Origin: CAZESS01 sp964594625
GTDB taxonomy: Archaea > Thermoplasmatota > E2 > UBA202 > DSCA01
Direction: 5' to 3'
Length of the DNA stretch: 28,409 bases
NCBI GenBank assembly: GCA_964594625.1
Contig: CAZQNC010000005.1
Span: 1-28,409 of the forward strand
The position numbers and the translations under genes were made by a program. Below, piece after piece: positions 8,717-16,084 of this stretch. Numbering within the stretch: the first letter of the stretch is position 1; each line of letters starts with the position of its first letter. The notes beneath the pieces are model-generated. The model searched no databases, was not told the origin of the DNA, and saw only the letters and a list, made by a program, of their open reading frames with translations.

Positions 8717-9143
8717 AACCGTGTTAGTAGTGGATGACGAGCCAGACATCCAGGAGATACTGCAGGCATACCTTGAGCGCATCGAGGGCATCGAGGTGGC
8801 GCAGGCGCTGACCGGCGAAGCAGCCGTCGAGACATACCGGGACATGGCCCGGCAGGACGATACACCCGCCGTGGTCATCATGGACCTCAACCTGTCGGGG
8901 AGCAACGCCGACCAGGAAATCGTCGAAGCGCATCGGCGCGGCGAAGACGAAAGACTGGACGGCGTCAGAACTGCAGAAGAAATCTTAGCCGTCGACAACA
9001 GCGCCGTGATATGGGGCTACACCGCCTGGTCGGATACAGCGTGGGGCGAACGGCTCCGCGACGCCGGCGCGCAGAAGGTCGTCGACCGTATCGTGCCGTT
9101 CAAAGCATTCGCCGAGATGGTGGCCGACCATCTGCGGGGATAA
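8709..9143 (+). CDS. Single-domain CheY-like response regulator
   Basis: 144 residues, only a receiver domain, no output domain. Acidic pocket Asp9/Asp10 (VVDDEPD), phosphoacceptor Asp59 in VVIMDLNL, the switch Thr105 in WGYTAW, and Lys123 in GAQKVVDR in the place of the usual KP lysine (the proline is absent). Between Asp59 and the next helix there is an insertion of about 20 mostly polar residues (SGSNADQEIVEAHRRGEDERLDG). As the last gene of the operon it is the likely phosphate acceptor from the five-PAS kinase. Without a DNA-binding domain it must act through protein contacts. It ends 18 bp from the convergent DRTGG gene. Confidence 0.9.
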   Translation: MNKTVLVVDDEPDIQEILQAYLERIEGIEVAQALTGEAAVETYRDMARQDDTPAVVIMDLNLSGSNADQEIVEAHRRGEDERLDGVRTAEEILAVDNSAVIWGYTAWSDTAWGERLRDAGAQKVVDRIVPFKAFAEMVADHLRG

Positions 9144-9161
9144 CGCCGAACGCCGGCGCGG

Positions 9162-10187
9162 CTACTCCTCGAGCGATGACAGGTCCAACTGCTCCGCAGC
9201 CGCCTTGATGTTTTCAACCTTGGCCGCCTCATCCGGCAGGATGATGGATTCGATGCCCTCCACCTTCTGAGCGGCGGTGTAGGTGTCCAGGCGGACGGAC
9301 AGCAGCGGTATGTCGTTTTTGTCGGCCCGGGCCGTGAGATTGGACGGCGGGACGATGTTGTTGGTGAGCAGGATGCACGACGTGTTGAGGTCTTTGAGCG
9401 AGGCGGCGATGACGTCGGTGCGGTCGCCGCCGGTGATGATGAGCTTGTTTTTCTTCTTGAAATCGGGATGGCGCTGTATCTGGCTGGCGGACAGCGCCCC
9501 GATGAGGATGTGCTGGATGGGGTTGCCGAGGCCGCCGCCGCCGGCCACGACCTTGGCGAACAATTTGTCGGCCAGGTAGCTGGCCTGCATGGTGTCGAGC
9601 TCCTCGAGATGCGGCATGACGCCCAGCAGGGGTATGTTTCGCTCCTCCAGCGCTTCCTCGACGCGGTGCAGGTCTTCCTCCTTTGGACGGTCCAGCACGG
9701 CGCCGTTGATGGCAACGTCGTCGCTCTGCGCCACCCGGTGGGCGAAGACCAGGTCGTCCAGCATGTCCGAGGCTTCGCCGGTGAGCACGAGCACCACGCC
9801 GGCGTTGAGATGATGCGCTACGGAGAAGGTGTCCAGGCCGAGTGACCGGCCGTGGGCGAGGTCGTAGCTGCCTTCGACGAGGAACACGTCCCGGCCCCCG
9901 GACAGGGCTTCGGCCCGCCGCGTCAGCTCCCCGGGGATGTCCGGGAAGGCATGCGCTATCTTGGAGTAATGGAATCCGATGGTGAACTCCTCTATCGGCT
10001 GGTCGATGGCGAACACCTTTTTGAACAATGCTGCATCGTAGTCTACCAGCCGTTTCTTTTTGTAAATCTGGTTGTCGCCCAGCGGTTTCATGTACCCGAC
10101 GGAGGCGTCCAGCTGCTGTGCGATACCCAGTGCAACGGTGCTTTTTCCCGCGTTGGGGGTCACCGAAGCCATACATATTGTCTTCAT
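9162..10187 (-). CDS. DRTGG-domain P-loop protein, phosphotransacetylase-regulatory-domain-like, partner of the ADP-forming acyl-CoA synthetase
   Basis: 341 residues. The N-terminal half is a BioD/AAA_26-type nucleotide-binding fold: MASVTPNAGKST (P-loop variant at about 8-17), then FLVEGSYDLAHG. The second half is a DRTGG domain (about 205-315) marked by IITGGDRTDVI at 251-260. The same two modules form the N-terminal regulatory part of long bacterial phosphotransacetylases, but the catalytic PTA_PTB domain is absent here. The ATG overlaps the stop of the ADP-forming synthetase gene (ATGA), a pairing seen in several archaea, so it likely regulates or assists that enzyme; this role is inference. 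Cytoplasmic. Confidence 0.85.
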   Translation of the reverse strand: MKTICMASVTPNAGKSTVALGIAQQLDASVGYMKPLGDNQIYKKKRLVDYDAALFKKVFAIDQPIEEFTIGFHYSKIAHAFPDIPGELTRRAEALSGGRDVFLVEGSYDLAHGRSLGLDTFSVAHHLNAGVVLVLTGEASDMLDDLVFAHRVAQSDDVAINGAVLDRPKEEDLHRVEEALEERNIPLLGVMPHLEELDTMQASYLADKLFAKVVAGGGGLGNPIQHILIGALSASQIQRHPDFKKKNKLIITGGDRTDVIAASLKDLNTSCILLTNNIVPPSNLTARADKNDIPLLSVRLDTYTAAQKVEGIESIILPDEAAKVENIKAAAEQLDLSSLEE

Positions 10188-12286
10188 GTTTCTTCCACCT
10201 CTATATTTATACGAGCGTCTATAACTTTTGCCCCGTCTTCGTAGACCATCAACGGGTTGATATCCAGTTCGGATATCTCGGGGAACCGGTCCACCAGTAC
10301 GCCGATACGGTAGACGGCGTCGATGACCGCCGGGATGTCCTTCCGTCCCTCGCCGCGGACGCCGAGCAAGAGCGGATACGAGCTGATCTCCCGCATCATT
10401 TTCGCTATCTCTTTTTTGCTGACCGGCGCCACGCGGAAGGCCACGTCCTTGAGCACCTCCACGTAGATGCCGCCCAGGCCGAACATCAACGTCTTGTCGA
10501 ACGACGGGTCGGTCGTCGAGCCGATGATGGTCTCCACGCCCTCCGGCACCATCTCCACCACCTCGACGCCGCGGATGTTGGCATCCGGCATGTGCTGCCG
10601 GCAGTTCCGGATAATCGCCTCGTATCCCTCGACGACCTCGTCCTCGTTTTCGAGGTCCAATAGCACGCCGCCGCAGTCGGTCTTATGCACGATGTCCTCC
10701 GAGACGACCTTCATGACCACCGGGTAGCCGATGTCGTTGGCCGCCTCGACCGCCTCGTCGATGTTCCGGGCCACGCTGAACGACGGCACATGCAGGCCGA
10801 GCGCACCCATGATTTCCTTCGCCTCGGTGCCCAGCAGCTGGCTTCGTCCCTCATCTGCCACCCGGGCGATGACCCCGGCGATACGGTCCTCGTCGAACGA
10901 GACGTCCTCCGCTGCAACGGGCTTCCGGGGCGCGTATGCCTTGTAGAGCGCGTTGAGCGACGACACCGCGTCCTCCACTTCGTCGAAGGCGGGCAGCCCG
11001 TTGGTCGTCAGGTCGCGGAGCACCCGGTCGGTCTGGTCGCCGCCGAACAGTGAATACACGATGGGCTTTGTGTCGCCATATTTTTCCTGGATGTCCAGAA
11101 ACGTCTCCCTGATGGGGTCCAACGGCGACTGCCCCGTCTGACAGTACAGCGCTATGACGGCGTCGATGTCATCCCGCTGCAACGCCCGCTCCAATGCCTC
11201 CCGGTATTCGTCGCCGCCGGCCTGACCGGTCAGGTCGACCGGGTTCCGGTAGGAGCCAAACGCTGGCAGGACGTCGCCGAACGTGTCCTCAAGGATTTCC
11301 ATGTCGCTCAGCAGGTCAACGCCGTATTTTTCGCATGCATCCGCTGCGAGCACGCCGATGCCGCCGCCGTTGGTCACGATAACCACGTTTTTGCCCGCCG
11401 GCCGGGGGCAGGCAGACAGCGTGGACACCCAGTTGAATCCCTCCTCCAGGCTTTCCGCCCGGAGCACCCCGGCCTGCCTGAAGGCCGCATCGAAAATCTT
11501 GTCGGCGCCGGCCAGCGAGCCCGTATGGGATGCCACGGCCCGGGCGCCCACCTCTGAACGACCGGCCTTGATGGCCACCACGTTCATGCCCTCGGGCTTC
11601 TGCTGCACCAGGTCCATGAACTCCCGCCCGTTGTCCAAGCCCTCCATGTAGAGAAACACGACGTCGGTGATGTCGTCCTCGAAGACATATGAGAGCAACT
11701 CCGCCTCCGTGATGTCGGCCTTGTTGCCGATGGAAACAATGGTTGACAGCCCCATATTCTCCCCGGCCGTCTTGCCGATCATGGCGATGCCCAGCGCGCC
11801 CGACTGCGAGATAACGGCGATGTTGCCGGGCCGGATGTTCGAGGGGCCGAAGGTCGCGTTGATGGAGGCAGCCGCGGAATACAGGCCGAAGACGTTGGGG
11901 CCCAGGATGCGCATCCCGTGCTCGTGGGCCGCCCGGACCATCTCCCGCTCCGCCTCGATGTTGCCTATTTCTGAGAAGCCCGAGGTGATGACGATGGCAA
12001 ATTTAACGTGGTGCTCCGCGCACTGCCGGATGACGTCCACCGCTATCTTGGCGGGGACCACGACGATTGCGAGGTCGACGGGTTCATCGATGCTGCTGAC
12101 ATCCTCGTATACCTCGTGGCCGAGGATGTCCCCGCCCTTGGGGTTCACCGGGTAAATGGTGCCCTGGTAGCCTGAGTCGATGATGTTTCTGAGCACCGTG
12201 TGCCCTATTTTTCCCTCGTCTTGTGAAGCACCGATAACGGCCACGTTTCGAGGGTTGAACAGGGGAGCAAGGTCGGTCGATGTCAC
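10184..12286 (-). CDS. ADP-forming acetate/acyl-CoA ligase, fused alpha-beta
   Basis: 700 residues from a GTG start at 12286. It converts acetyl-CoA (or another acyl-CoA) + ADP + phosphate to acid + ATP + CoA, or the reverse, in the cytoplasm. The CoA-binding domain comes first (NPRNVAVIGAS, 11-21), then the ligase CoA domain with ISQSGALGIA (159-168), then VASHTGSLAG with His254, the residue expected to be phosphorylated. From about 470 follows an ATP-grasp beta domain (YPVVMKVVSEDIVHKTD; LMFGLGGIYVEVLKDVAFRVAP; ELDINPLMV). The frame is open further upstream, but GTG 12286 is chosen because family homology begins exactly there and a TATA box sits 26 bp before it. First gene of a two-gene operon with the DRTGG protein. 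Confidence 0.93.
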   Translation of the reverse strand: MTSTDLAPLFNPRNVAVIGASQDEGKIGHTVLRNIIDSGYQGTIYPVNPKGGDILGHEVYEDVSSIDEPVDLAIVVVPAKIAVDVIRQCAEHHVKFAIVITSGFSEIGNIEAEREMVRAAHEHGMRILGPNVFGLYSAAASINATFGPSNIRPGNIAVISQSGALGIAMIGKTAGENMGLSTIVSIGNKADITEAELLSYVFEDDITDVVFLYMEGLDNGREFMDLVQQKPEGMNVVAIKAGRSEVGARAVASHTGSLAGADKIFDAAFRQAGVLRAESLEEGFNWVSTLSACPRPAGKNVVIVTNGGGIGVLAADACEKYGVDLLSDMEILEDTFGDVLPAFGSYRNPVDLTGQAGGDEYREALERALQRDDIDAVIALYCQTGQSPLDPIRETFLDIQEKYGDTKPIVYSLFGGDQTDRVLRDLTTNGLPAFDEVEDAVSSLNALYKAYAPRKPVAAEDVSFDEDRIAGVIARVADEGRSQLLGTEAKEIMGALGLHVPSFSVARNIDEAVEAANDIGYPVVMKVVSEDIVHKTDCGGVLLDLENEDEVVEGYEAIIRNCRQHMPDANIRGVEVVEMVPEGVETIIGSTTDPSFDKTLMFGLGGIYVEVLKDVAFRVAPVSKKEIAKMMREISSYPLLLGVRGEGRKDIPAVIDAVYRIGVLVDRFPEISELDINPLMVYEDGAKVIDARINIEVEET

Positions 12287-12307
12287 CGAGAGCGAAAGAG
12301 AAAATCT

Positions 12308-12316
12308 CTTATAAAG
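12308..12316 (-). promoter_or_regulatory. TATA box of the ADP-forming acyl-CoA ligase operon
   Basis: Minus-strand CTTTATAAG, centred 26 bp before the GTG at 12286. It supports a leaderless transcript and the GTG start. No gene overlaps it. Confidence 0.65.
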
Positions 12317-12369
12317 TTTGTGTGTAAAAAGAACCTGGCTGACGCACGTTCCGGCAGGGGTAAACGAGG

Positions 12370-12813
12370 CTACACGGTCGTCGAAAAAACGTGGAAAGGG
12401 GCTCGTTCCATGCCGAGCTTCCGGTAGATGGCCGCCGCCTCCCGGTTTGCCTCGTGCAGATACAGCCGGATGGCGTAGACATTGTGCTGCATGGCCCGCC
12501 ACCGCACCTCATGGTAGAGCGCCGTGAGCACCTCCTGGCGCCGCCAGGCTTCGCGGACGTAGATGCGGTGGAGCCACCAGATGTCCCTGTTCCGCCAGTC
12601 GCTCCACTCAGGGGTGACAAGCACCTGGCCGACAATCTCACCGTCGCGCCGCGCCACCAGGTAAAAGCCGCGTTCCTCGTTCGCGATGAGCGCCCGGACG
12701 CCTGCAAGCGCCTGCTGGAAATCCATCTTCACGTTTTCGGTTTCCATGCGAAGCTGCACGTCGTTGCGGGCGATGGCCTCCGCGTCTTCCATGGACGCCG
12801 ACGAAAGCAACAT
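12370..12813 (-). CDS. GNAT-family N-acetyltransferase
   Basis: 147 residues, one GNAT domain. The start MLLSSASMEDAEAIA is the usual first strand and helix. Strand 4 and the acetyl-CoA loop are represented by WWLHRIYVREAWRRQEVLTALYHEV; the usual R/Q-x-x-G-x-G/A is degraded to RRQEVL, so pyrophosphate binding may be altered. The end NREAAAIYRKLGMERAPF is typical motif B. Substrate (protein, small molecule or peptide) cannot be told. It lies between the ADP-forming ligase and an MBL hydrolase on the same strand, 45 bp after the latter; no strong TATA box is visible directly before it, so it may be cotranscribed with the hydrolase. Confidence 0.82.
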   Translation of the reverse strand: MLLSSASMEDAEAIARNDVQLRMETENVKMDFQQALAGVRALIANEERGFYLVARRDGEIVGQVLVTPEWSDWRNRDIWWLHRIYVREAWRRQEVLTALYHEVRWRAMQHNVYAIRLYLHEANREAAAIYRKLGMERAPFHVFSTTV

Positions 12814-12858
12814 TACTCTGCAATGGTCAGCCGCACAAAAACATTTGCGTGCACGTCG

Positions 12859-13503
12859 TCAGTCGAGCCATCCGCGGACGGCCCGGGCCGCCATGTCCAC
12901 GTGGCGCTGCCCGTCTCCTTCGATATGTGGGCCGTGCCCCGGGTAGAGATTGGTGACGGGCATGTCCAGCATGTGGATGGAGCGGGCCAGCTTTGCCGGG
13001 TCGCCGCCCCTGAAATCGGTACGGCCGACGCCGCCGTTGGCGAAGATGAGGTCACCGGGGAACAAGGCTGCCGTTTCTGCCTCGTACAGGCAGATGCTGC
13101 CCGGCGCATGTCCCGGGGTATGGATGACCTGCAGCGATGTGCCGCCGAGCGATATCTCGTCACCGTCGTGCAGCTTTCTGTCAACCGTGGTTGGCTGCTG
13201 CGAGGTGCCGAACCAGCCGGCAGACCAGTCCTTACCCTGCTCGACGACGGCTGCACCGTCCTCGTGCATGTATACCTCGCTGCCGCAGCGCCGCCGCAGC
13301 TCGGCGACGCCGCCGCAGTGGTCGTAGTGCTCGTGGGTGAGCACGACGGCGTCGACGTTCTCGGGCGCGGTGGCTGCCTCTAGTTTTCTGTACACGTATG
13401 CGCTGTTACCGCCGGTGCCGGCGTCGATGAGGATGTGCCGGTCGCCGCTGACCAGGTAGATGTTGGCGTCGAAGCCGGCGCCCGGGATGGCTGTCACCTG
13501 CAT
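12859..13503 (-). CDS. Glyoxalase II-like metallo-beta-lactamase-fold hydrolase
   Basis: 214 residues, cytoplasmic. A complete set of metal ligands is visible: THEHYDH at 56-62 (His57, His59, Asp61, His62), HTPGHAPGS with His132, FPGDLIF with Asp151, and YPGHGPH with His190. This is the arrangement of glyoxalase II-like thioesterases such as hydroxyacylglutathione hydrolase relatives. The specific thioester is unknown; archaea commonly lack glutathione, so another thiol ester such as an acyl-CoA is possible (inference). A TATA box 26 bp upstream suggests a leaderless transcript divergent from the coiled-coil gene. Confidence 0.88.
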   Translation of the reverse strand: MQVTAIPGAGFDANIYLVSGDRHILIDAGTGGNSAYVYRKLEAATAPENVDAVVLTHEHYDHCGGVAELRRRCGSEVYMHEDGAAVVEQGKDWSAGWFGTSQQPTTVDRKLHDGDEISLGGTSLQVIHTPGHAPGSICLYEAETAALFPGDLIFANGGVGRTDFRGGDPAKLARSIHMLDMPVTNLYPGHGPHIEGDGQRHVDMAARAVRGWLD

Positions 13504-13522
13504 GCGCCGGTAAAGAGCCCGG

Positions 13523-13532
13523 GCTATATATT
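13523..13532 (-). promoter_or_regulatory. TATA box of the glyoxalase II-like gene
   Basis: Minus-strand AATATATAGC, centred about 25 bp before the ATG at 13503, in the divergent intergenic space. Confidence 0.55.
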
Positions 13533-13558
13533 GATTTGTGGCCCCCGGGAAGGCGAAA

Positions 13559-13567
13559 CGTTTTATC
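13559..13567 (+). promoter_or_regulatory. TATA box of the small coiled-coil gene
   Basis: CGTTTTATC centred about 24 bp before the ATG at 13588. Weaker than the other boxes but correctly placed. Confidence 0.4.
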
Positions 13568-13587
13568 TTGTTGATGTATAGTGATGC

Positions 13588-13791
13588 ATGGATAAAAAGC
13601 GGCGGAAGTACGTCGAAAAGATAGAGGATTTAAACCAGCAGCGGGCCATCATCGACGACGACCTGCGCTCGCTGAAGCAACGCCGGAAGGATCTCTCCGA
13701 TAAAAAATTTGACCGGCTGAAAAAAAAGTATGAGCGGAAAAAGGAAAAGATAAAGCAGAAGATACGGAAGTACGAGGAAAAAATCTGCTAG
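13588..13791 (+). CDS. Small basic coiled-coil protein of unknown function
   Basis: 67 residues, unrecognised. The whole protein is predicted helix with heptad-like spacing (KIEDLNQQRAIIDDDLRSL, then FDRLKKKYERKKEKIKQKI) and is very rich in Lys, Arg, Glu and Asp; it ends in a single Cys. Such small charged coiled coils can dimerise or bind nucleic acids, but nothing here fixes a role. A TATA-like box lies about 24 bp before the ATG, so the gene looks real and leaderless. It converges on the CoA-transferase gene with 5 bp between stops. No signal peptide. Confidence 0.65.
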   Translation: MDKKRRKYVEKIEDLNQQRAIIDDDLRSLKQRRKDLSDKKFDRLKKKYERKKEKIKQKIRKYEEKIC

Positions 13792-13796
13792 CCGGG

Positions 13797-15671
13797 TCAG
13801 TCGAAGTGCATCCGGATGTGGTAAACGCCGTCCTTGAGCTCTTTTTCCATCGCGAAATCCATTTTTTCGAACAATCGGAGCATGCCCCGGTTGTTGACCA
13901 GGACGTCGGCGGTGAAACCGTACAGGCCGCGGCGCTTGGCTATCTGCGTGACATATTTGAGCAGCTCGGTGCCGACGCCCTGCTGCTGCCAGTCGTCCCG
14001 GACCACGAAGGCCACCTCGGCGCTGTTTGTGTCCTCGTCGAGCCCCCAGCGGCCCACGCCGACGAGTTCTTCTTTCTCTTCCTCGCCGATGACGGCGACG
14101 ATGGCCATGTTTTTGCTGTAGTCGACGTTGGCCAGCTCGTGCAGCTGCTGCCGGGGGAGATAGTGCTTGACGCCCATGAACCGCTTGTAGATGGTCTCGT
14201 TTGAAAGATTGTAGAACAGGTCTTTGAGCAGTTCCTCGTCGGCGGGCTTGATGGGCCGGAGCAGCACCCGTACGCCGTCGGGCAGATGCACGTATTTTTC
14301 CAGGTCGACGGGGTAGATGCCGCCCTGCCCGGTCACCATCATCTGATCCTGGTAGACCAGGTTGTATTTCTTGGCTTCCTCGAGCAACTGCTCCCGGAAC
14401 CGGGGATGCGCGATGCTGATCAACGCCACGGCACGCTCCCGTATGTTTTTGCCGTGCAGGTAGGCGCTCCCGTACTCCGTCACGACGTAGTGCACGTCGC
14501 CGCGGGTCAGCGTGACGCCCGCACCTTCTTTCAGAAAGGGGACGATGCGGGAGACGTCGCCGTTTTTCGCCGTGGAAGGCAGCGCGATGATGTTTTTGCC
14601 GCCTTCGCTCAATGCGGCGCCGCGCATGAAGTCGGCCTGGCCGCCGATGCCGCTGTAGAACTCGTGGCCGAGCGACTCCGCGGTGACCTGGCCGGTGAGG
14701 TCGATTTCCAGGGCGGTGTTGATGGCGGTCATCTTATGGTTCTGGGCGATGACCGTGGGCTTGTTGGTGTACTCGATGGGCCGGAACTCGAGCTCGGGGT
14801 TGTTGTTGAGATATGCGTAGGTATCCCGGTGCCCCATGCAGAAGGAGGCAATGGCCTTGCCCCGATGTATCGATTTTTGTTCGTTGGTGACGATGCCCTT
14901 TTTCATGAGCTCGACGACGCCGTCGGTGAGCAGCTCCGTGTGCACGCCGAGGTCCTGCTTGTTTTCCAGGCTGGCGACGATGGCGTCTGGAATGCTCCCG
15001 TAGCCGACCTGGATGGTGGCGCCGTCCTCGACCAGCCGGGCCACGTTTTTGCCGATGGCATCCGTCGTCTCGTCCACCTCGCCCGTCTCGTATTCGAGCA
15101 ATGGCTCATCGTAGGGGATGACGTAGTCGACGTCCTCGATGTGGATGAAGCTCTCCCCCAGCACGCGGGGCATGTTTTCGTTGACCTGCGCGATGACCAC
15201 GTCGGCGTTTTCCACCGCCGATTTGACGATGTCCACGCTGATGCCATAGCTCATGTAGCCGTGCTCGTCGGGCATCGACAGCTGGATGAGCGCCACGTCG
15301 ACGGGAATGACATCCCGGTGGAACAGGTCCGGCACCGCCGACAGAAAAATCGGGGTGTAGTCGGCCATGCCCTTGTTGACCGCACCCCGGGTGTTGTCCC
15401 CGATGAAAAAGGCGTTGTGGCGGAAGTTCATCTCGAACTTGGGTTTGACGTAGGGGGCCACGCCCAGCGTCCAGACGTGGAAGATTTCGGCGTCGGCAAA
15501 CGCCTTGGGATTGTTTTCCACGTAGTCGGCCAGCTCTTTGACCAGATATGACGGCTTGCCGCAGCCGGTGCCGATGAATATTTTGTCGCCGCCGTGGATA
15601 TGCTCGAACACCCGTTCCAGGTTGGTGGCAAACTTTTTGGGATACTTCCGCCGGAGGGTCTCCATGCCCAT
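13797..15671 (-). CDS. Acetyl-CoA hydrolase/CoA-transferase fused to a C-terminal GNAT acetyltransferase domain
   Basis: 624 residues. Residues 1 to about 455 are the two-part family I CoA-transferase/acetyl-CoA hydrolase fold: IFIGTGCGKPSYL near the start, LSMPDEHGYMSYGISVD (131-147), the GYGSIPDA loop (223-230), GIGGQADFMRGA (341-352) and VVTEYGSAYLHG (396-407). It moves CoA between acyl groups or hydrolyses acetyl-CoA; 4-hydroxybutyrate or succinate CoA-transferase activity is possible. Residues about 468-624 form a GNAT domain (VLLRPIKPADEELL) with an intact acetyl-CoA loop QQQGVGTELL at 562-571. The fusion suggests acetylation of a protein or of itself (inference). ATG 15671 is chosen because a TATA box lies 26 bp upstream; a second ATG is at 15665. 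Divergent from an Lrp-type ligand-binding gene. Confidence 0.9.
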   Translation of the reverse strand: MGMETLRRKYPKKFATNLERVFEHIHGGDKIFIGTGCGKPSYLVKELADYVENNPKAFADAEIFHVWTLGVAPYVKPKFEMNFRHNAFFIGDNTRGAVNKGMADYTPIFLSAVPDLFHRDVIPVDVALIQLSMPDEHGYMSYGISVDIVKSAVENADVVIAQVNENMPRVLGESFIHIEDVDYVIPYDEPLLEYETGEVDETTDAIGKNVARLVEDGATIQVGYGSIPDAIVASLENKQDLGVHTELLTDGVVELMKKGIVTNEQKSIHRGKAIASFCMGHRDTYAYLNNNPELEFRPIEYTNKPTVIAQNHKMTAINTALEIDLTGQVTAESLGHEFYSGIGGQADFMRGAALSEGGKNIIALPSTAKNGDVSRIVPFLKEGAGVTLTRGDVHYVVTEYGSAYLHGKNIRERAVALISIAHPRFREQLLEEAKKYNLVYQDQMMVTGQGGIYPVDLEKYVHLPDGVRVLLRPIKPADEELLKDLFYNLSNETIYKRFMGVKHYLPRQQLHELANVDYSKNMAIVAVIGEEEKEELVGVGRWGLDEDTNSAEVAFVVRDDWQQQGVGTELLKYVTQIAKRRGLYGFTADVLVNNRGMLRLFEKMDFAMEKELKDGVYHIRMHFD

Positions 15672-15691
15672 CGCTTCTTCATGGCAGCCGG

Positions 15692-15701
15692 CTATTAAAA
15701 G
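15692..15701 (-). promoter_or_regulatory. TATA box of the CoA-transferase-GNAT gene
   Basis: Minus-strand CTTTTAATAG, centred about 26 bp before the ATG at 15671. It lies back to back with the box of the divergent gene. Confidence 0.6.
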
Positions 15702-15721
15702 CTTTAGTGTACGGGGGCAAG

Positions 15722-15730
15722 CAATATAAC
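15722..15730 (+). promoter_or_regulatory. TATA box of the Lrp-type ligand-binding gene
   Basis: CAATATAAC centred 26 bp before the ATG at 15752, pointing to a leaderless message. Only 80 bp separate the two divergent starts. Confidence 0.6.
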
Positions 15731-15751
15731 CCGATAGCGCATTACACGTAT

Positions 15752-16021
15752 ATGACTGTCGGCTACATCCTTATTTCTATTGCGCCGGCGAAGGAGCAGG
15801 CGGTGCACGAGGCGCTGACCTCCATCGACGAGATAACCGAGCTCTACTCTCTTTTTGGCCCCTACGACATCATCGCGAAGGTGGCGGTGGACAGCGAGGA
15901 CATCCTGGCCAGCGTGGTGCTCAACCACATCCGGCCCATAGACGGCGTCGCGGACACCAAGACGCACACCGTGGTGCCGCTCGAGCAGCTAAAGGCGGGA
16001 CAGGAAACGGCGGAGCGGTAA
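15752..16021 (+). CDS. Stand-alone Lrp/AsnC ligand-binding (RAM) domain protein
   Basis: 89 residues from the ATG at 15752. The sequence MTVGYILISIAPAKEQAVHEAL, then ELYSLFGPYDIIAKVAVDS and VADTKTHTVV, is the compact alpha-beta RAM/SAM fold that binds amino acids in Lrp/AsnC regulators, here without the helix-turn-helix. Such stand-alone domains form ring-shaped oligomers and may sense a metabolite or modulate full-length Lrp proteins. The frame is open 15 codons further upstream, but the TATA box at 15722-15730 would then lie inside the gene. Divergent from the CoA-transferase-GNAT gene, which it might help control (inference). Confidence 0.85.
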   Translation: MTVGYILISIAPAKEQAVHEALTSIDEITELYSLFGPYDIIAKVAVDSEDILASVVLNHIRPIDGVADTKTHTVVPLEQLKAGQETAER

Positions 16022-16043
16022 CCGGGGCCGGCGGGGGCGTCAC

Positions 16044-16053
16044 GTTTAAATAC
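16044..16053 (+). promoter_or_regulatory. TATA box of the HMG-CoA synthase operon
   Basis: GTTTAAATAC, predicting a start of transcription near 16074. This leaves a short leader of about 11 bases with a purine-rich GAGGCGAG before the ATG. Confidence 0.5.
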
Positions 16054-16084
16054 GGAGAGCCCATGTGAGGGCAGAGGCGAGCTT

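Noticed and set aside
6749..8998. Minus-strand open frame of 749 codons
   Set aside because: It mirrors the multi-PAS gene, has no recognisable domain, and its composition is that expected of an antisense frame.
12287..12502. N-terminal extension of the ADP-forming ligase to an upstream ATG
   Set aside because: The extra 72 residues are low-complexity, overlap the GNAT gene and would include the TATA box; homology begins at GTG 12286.
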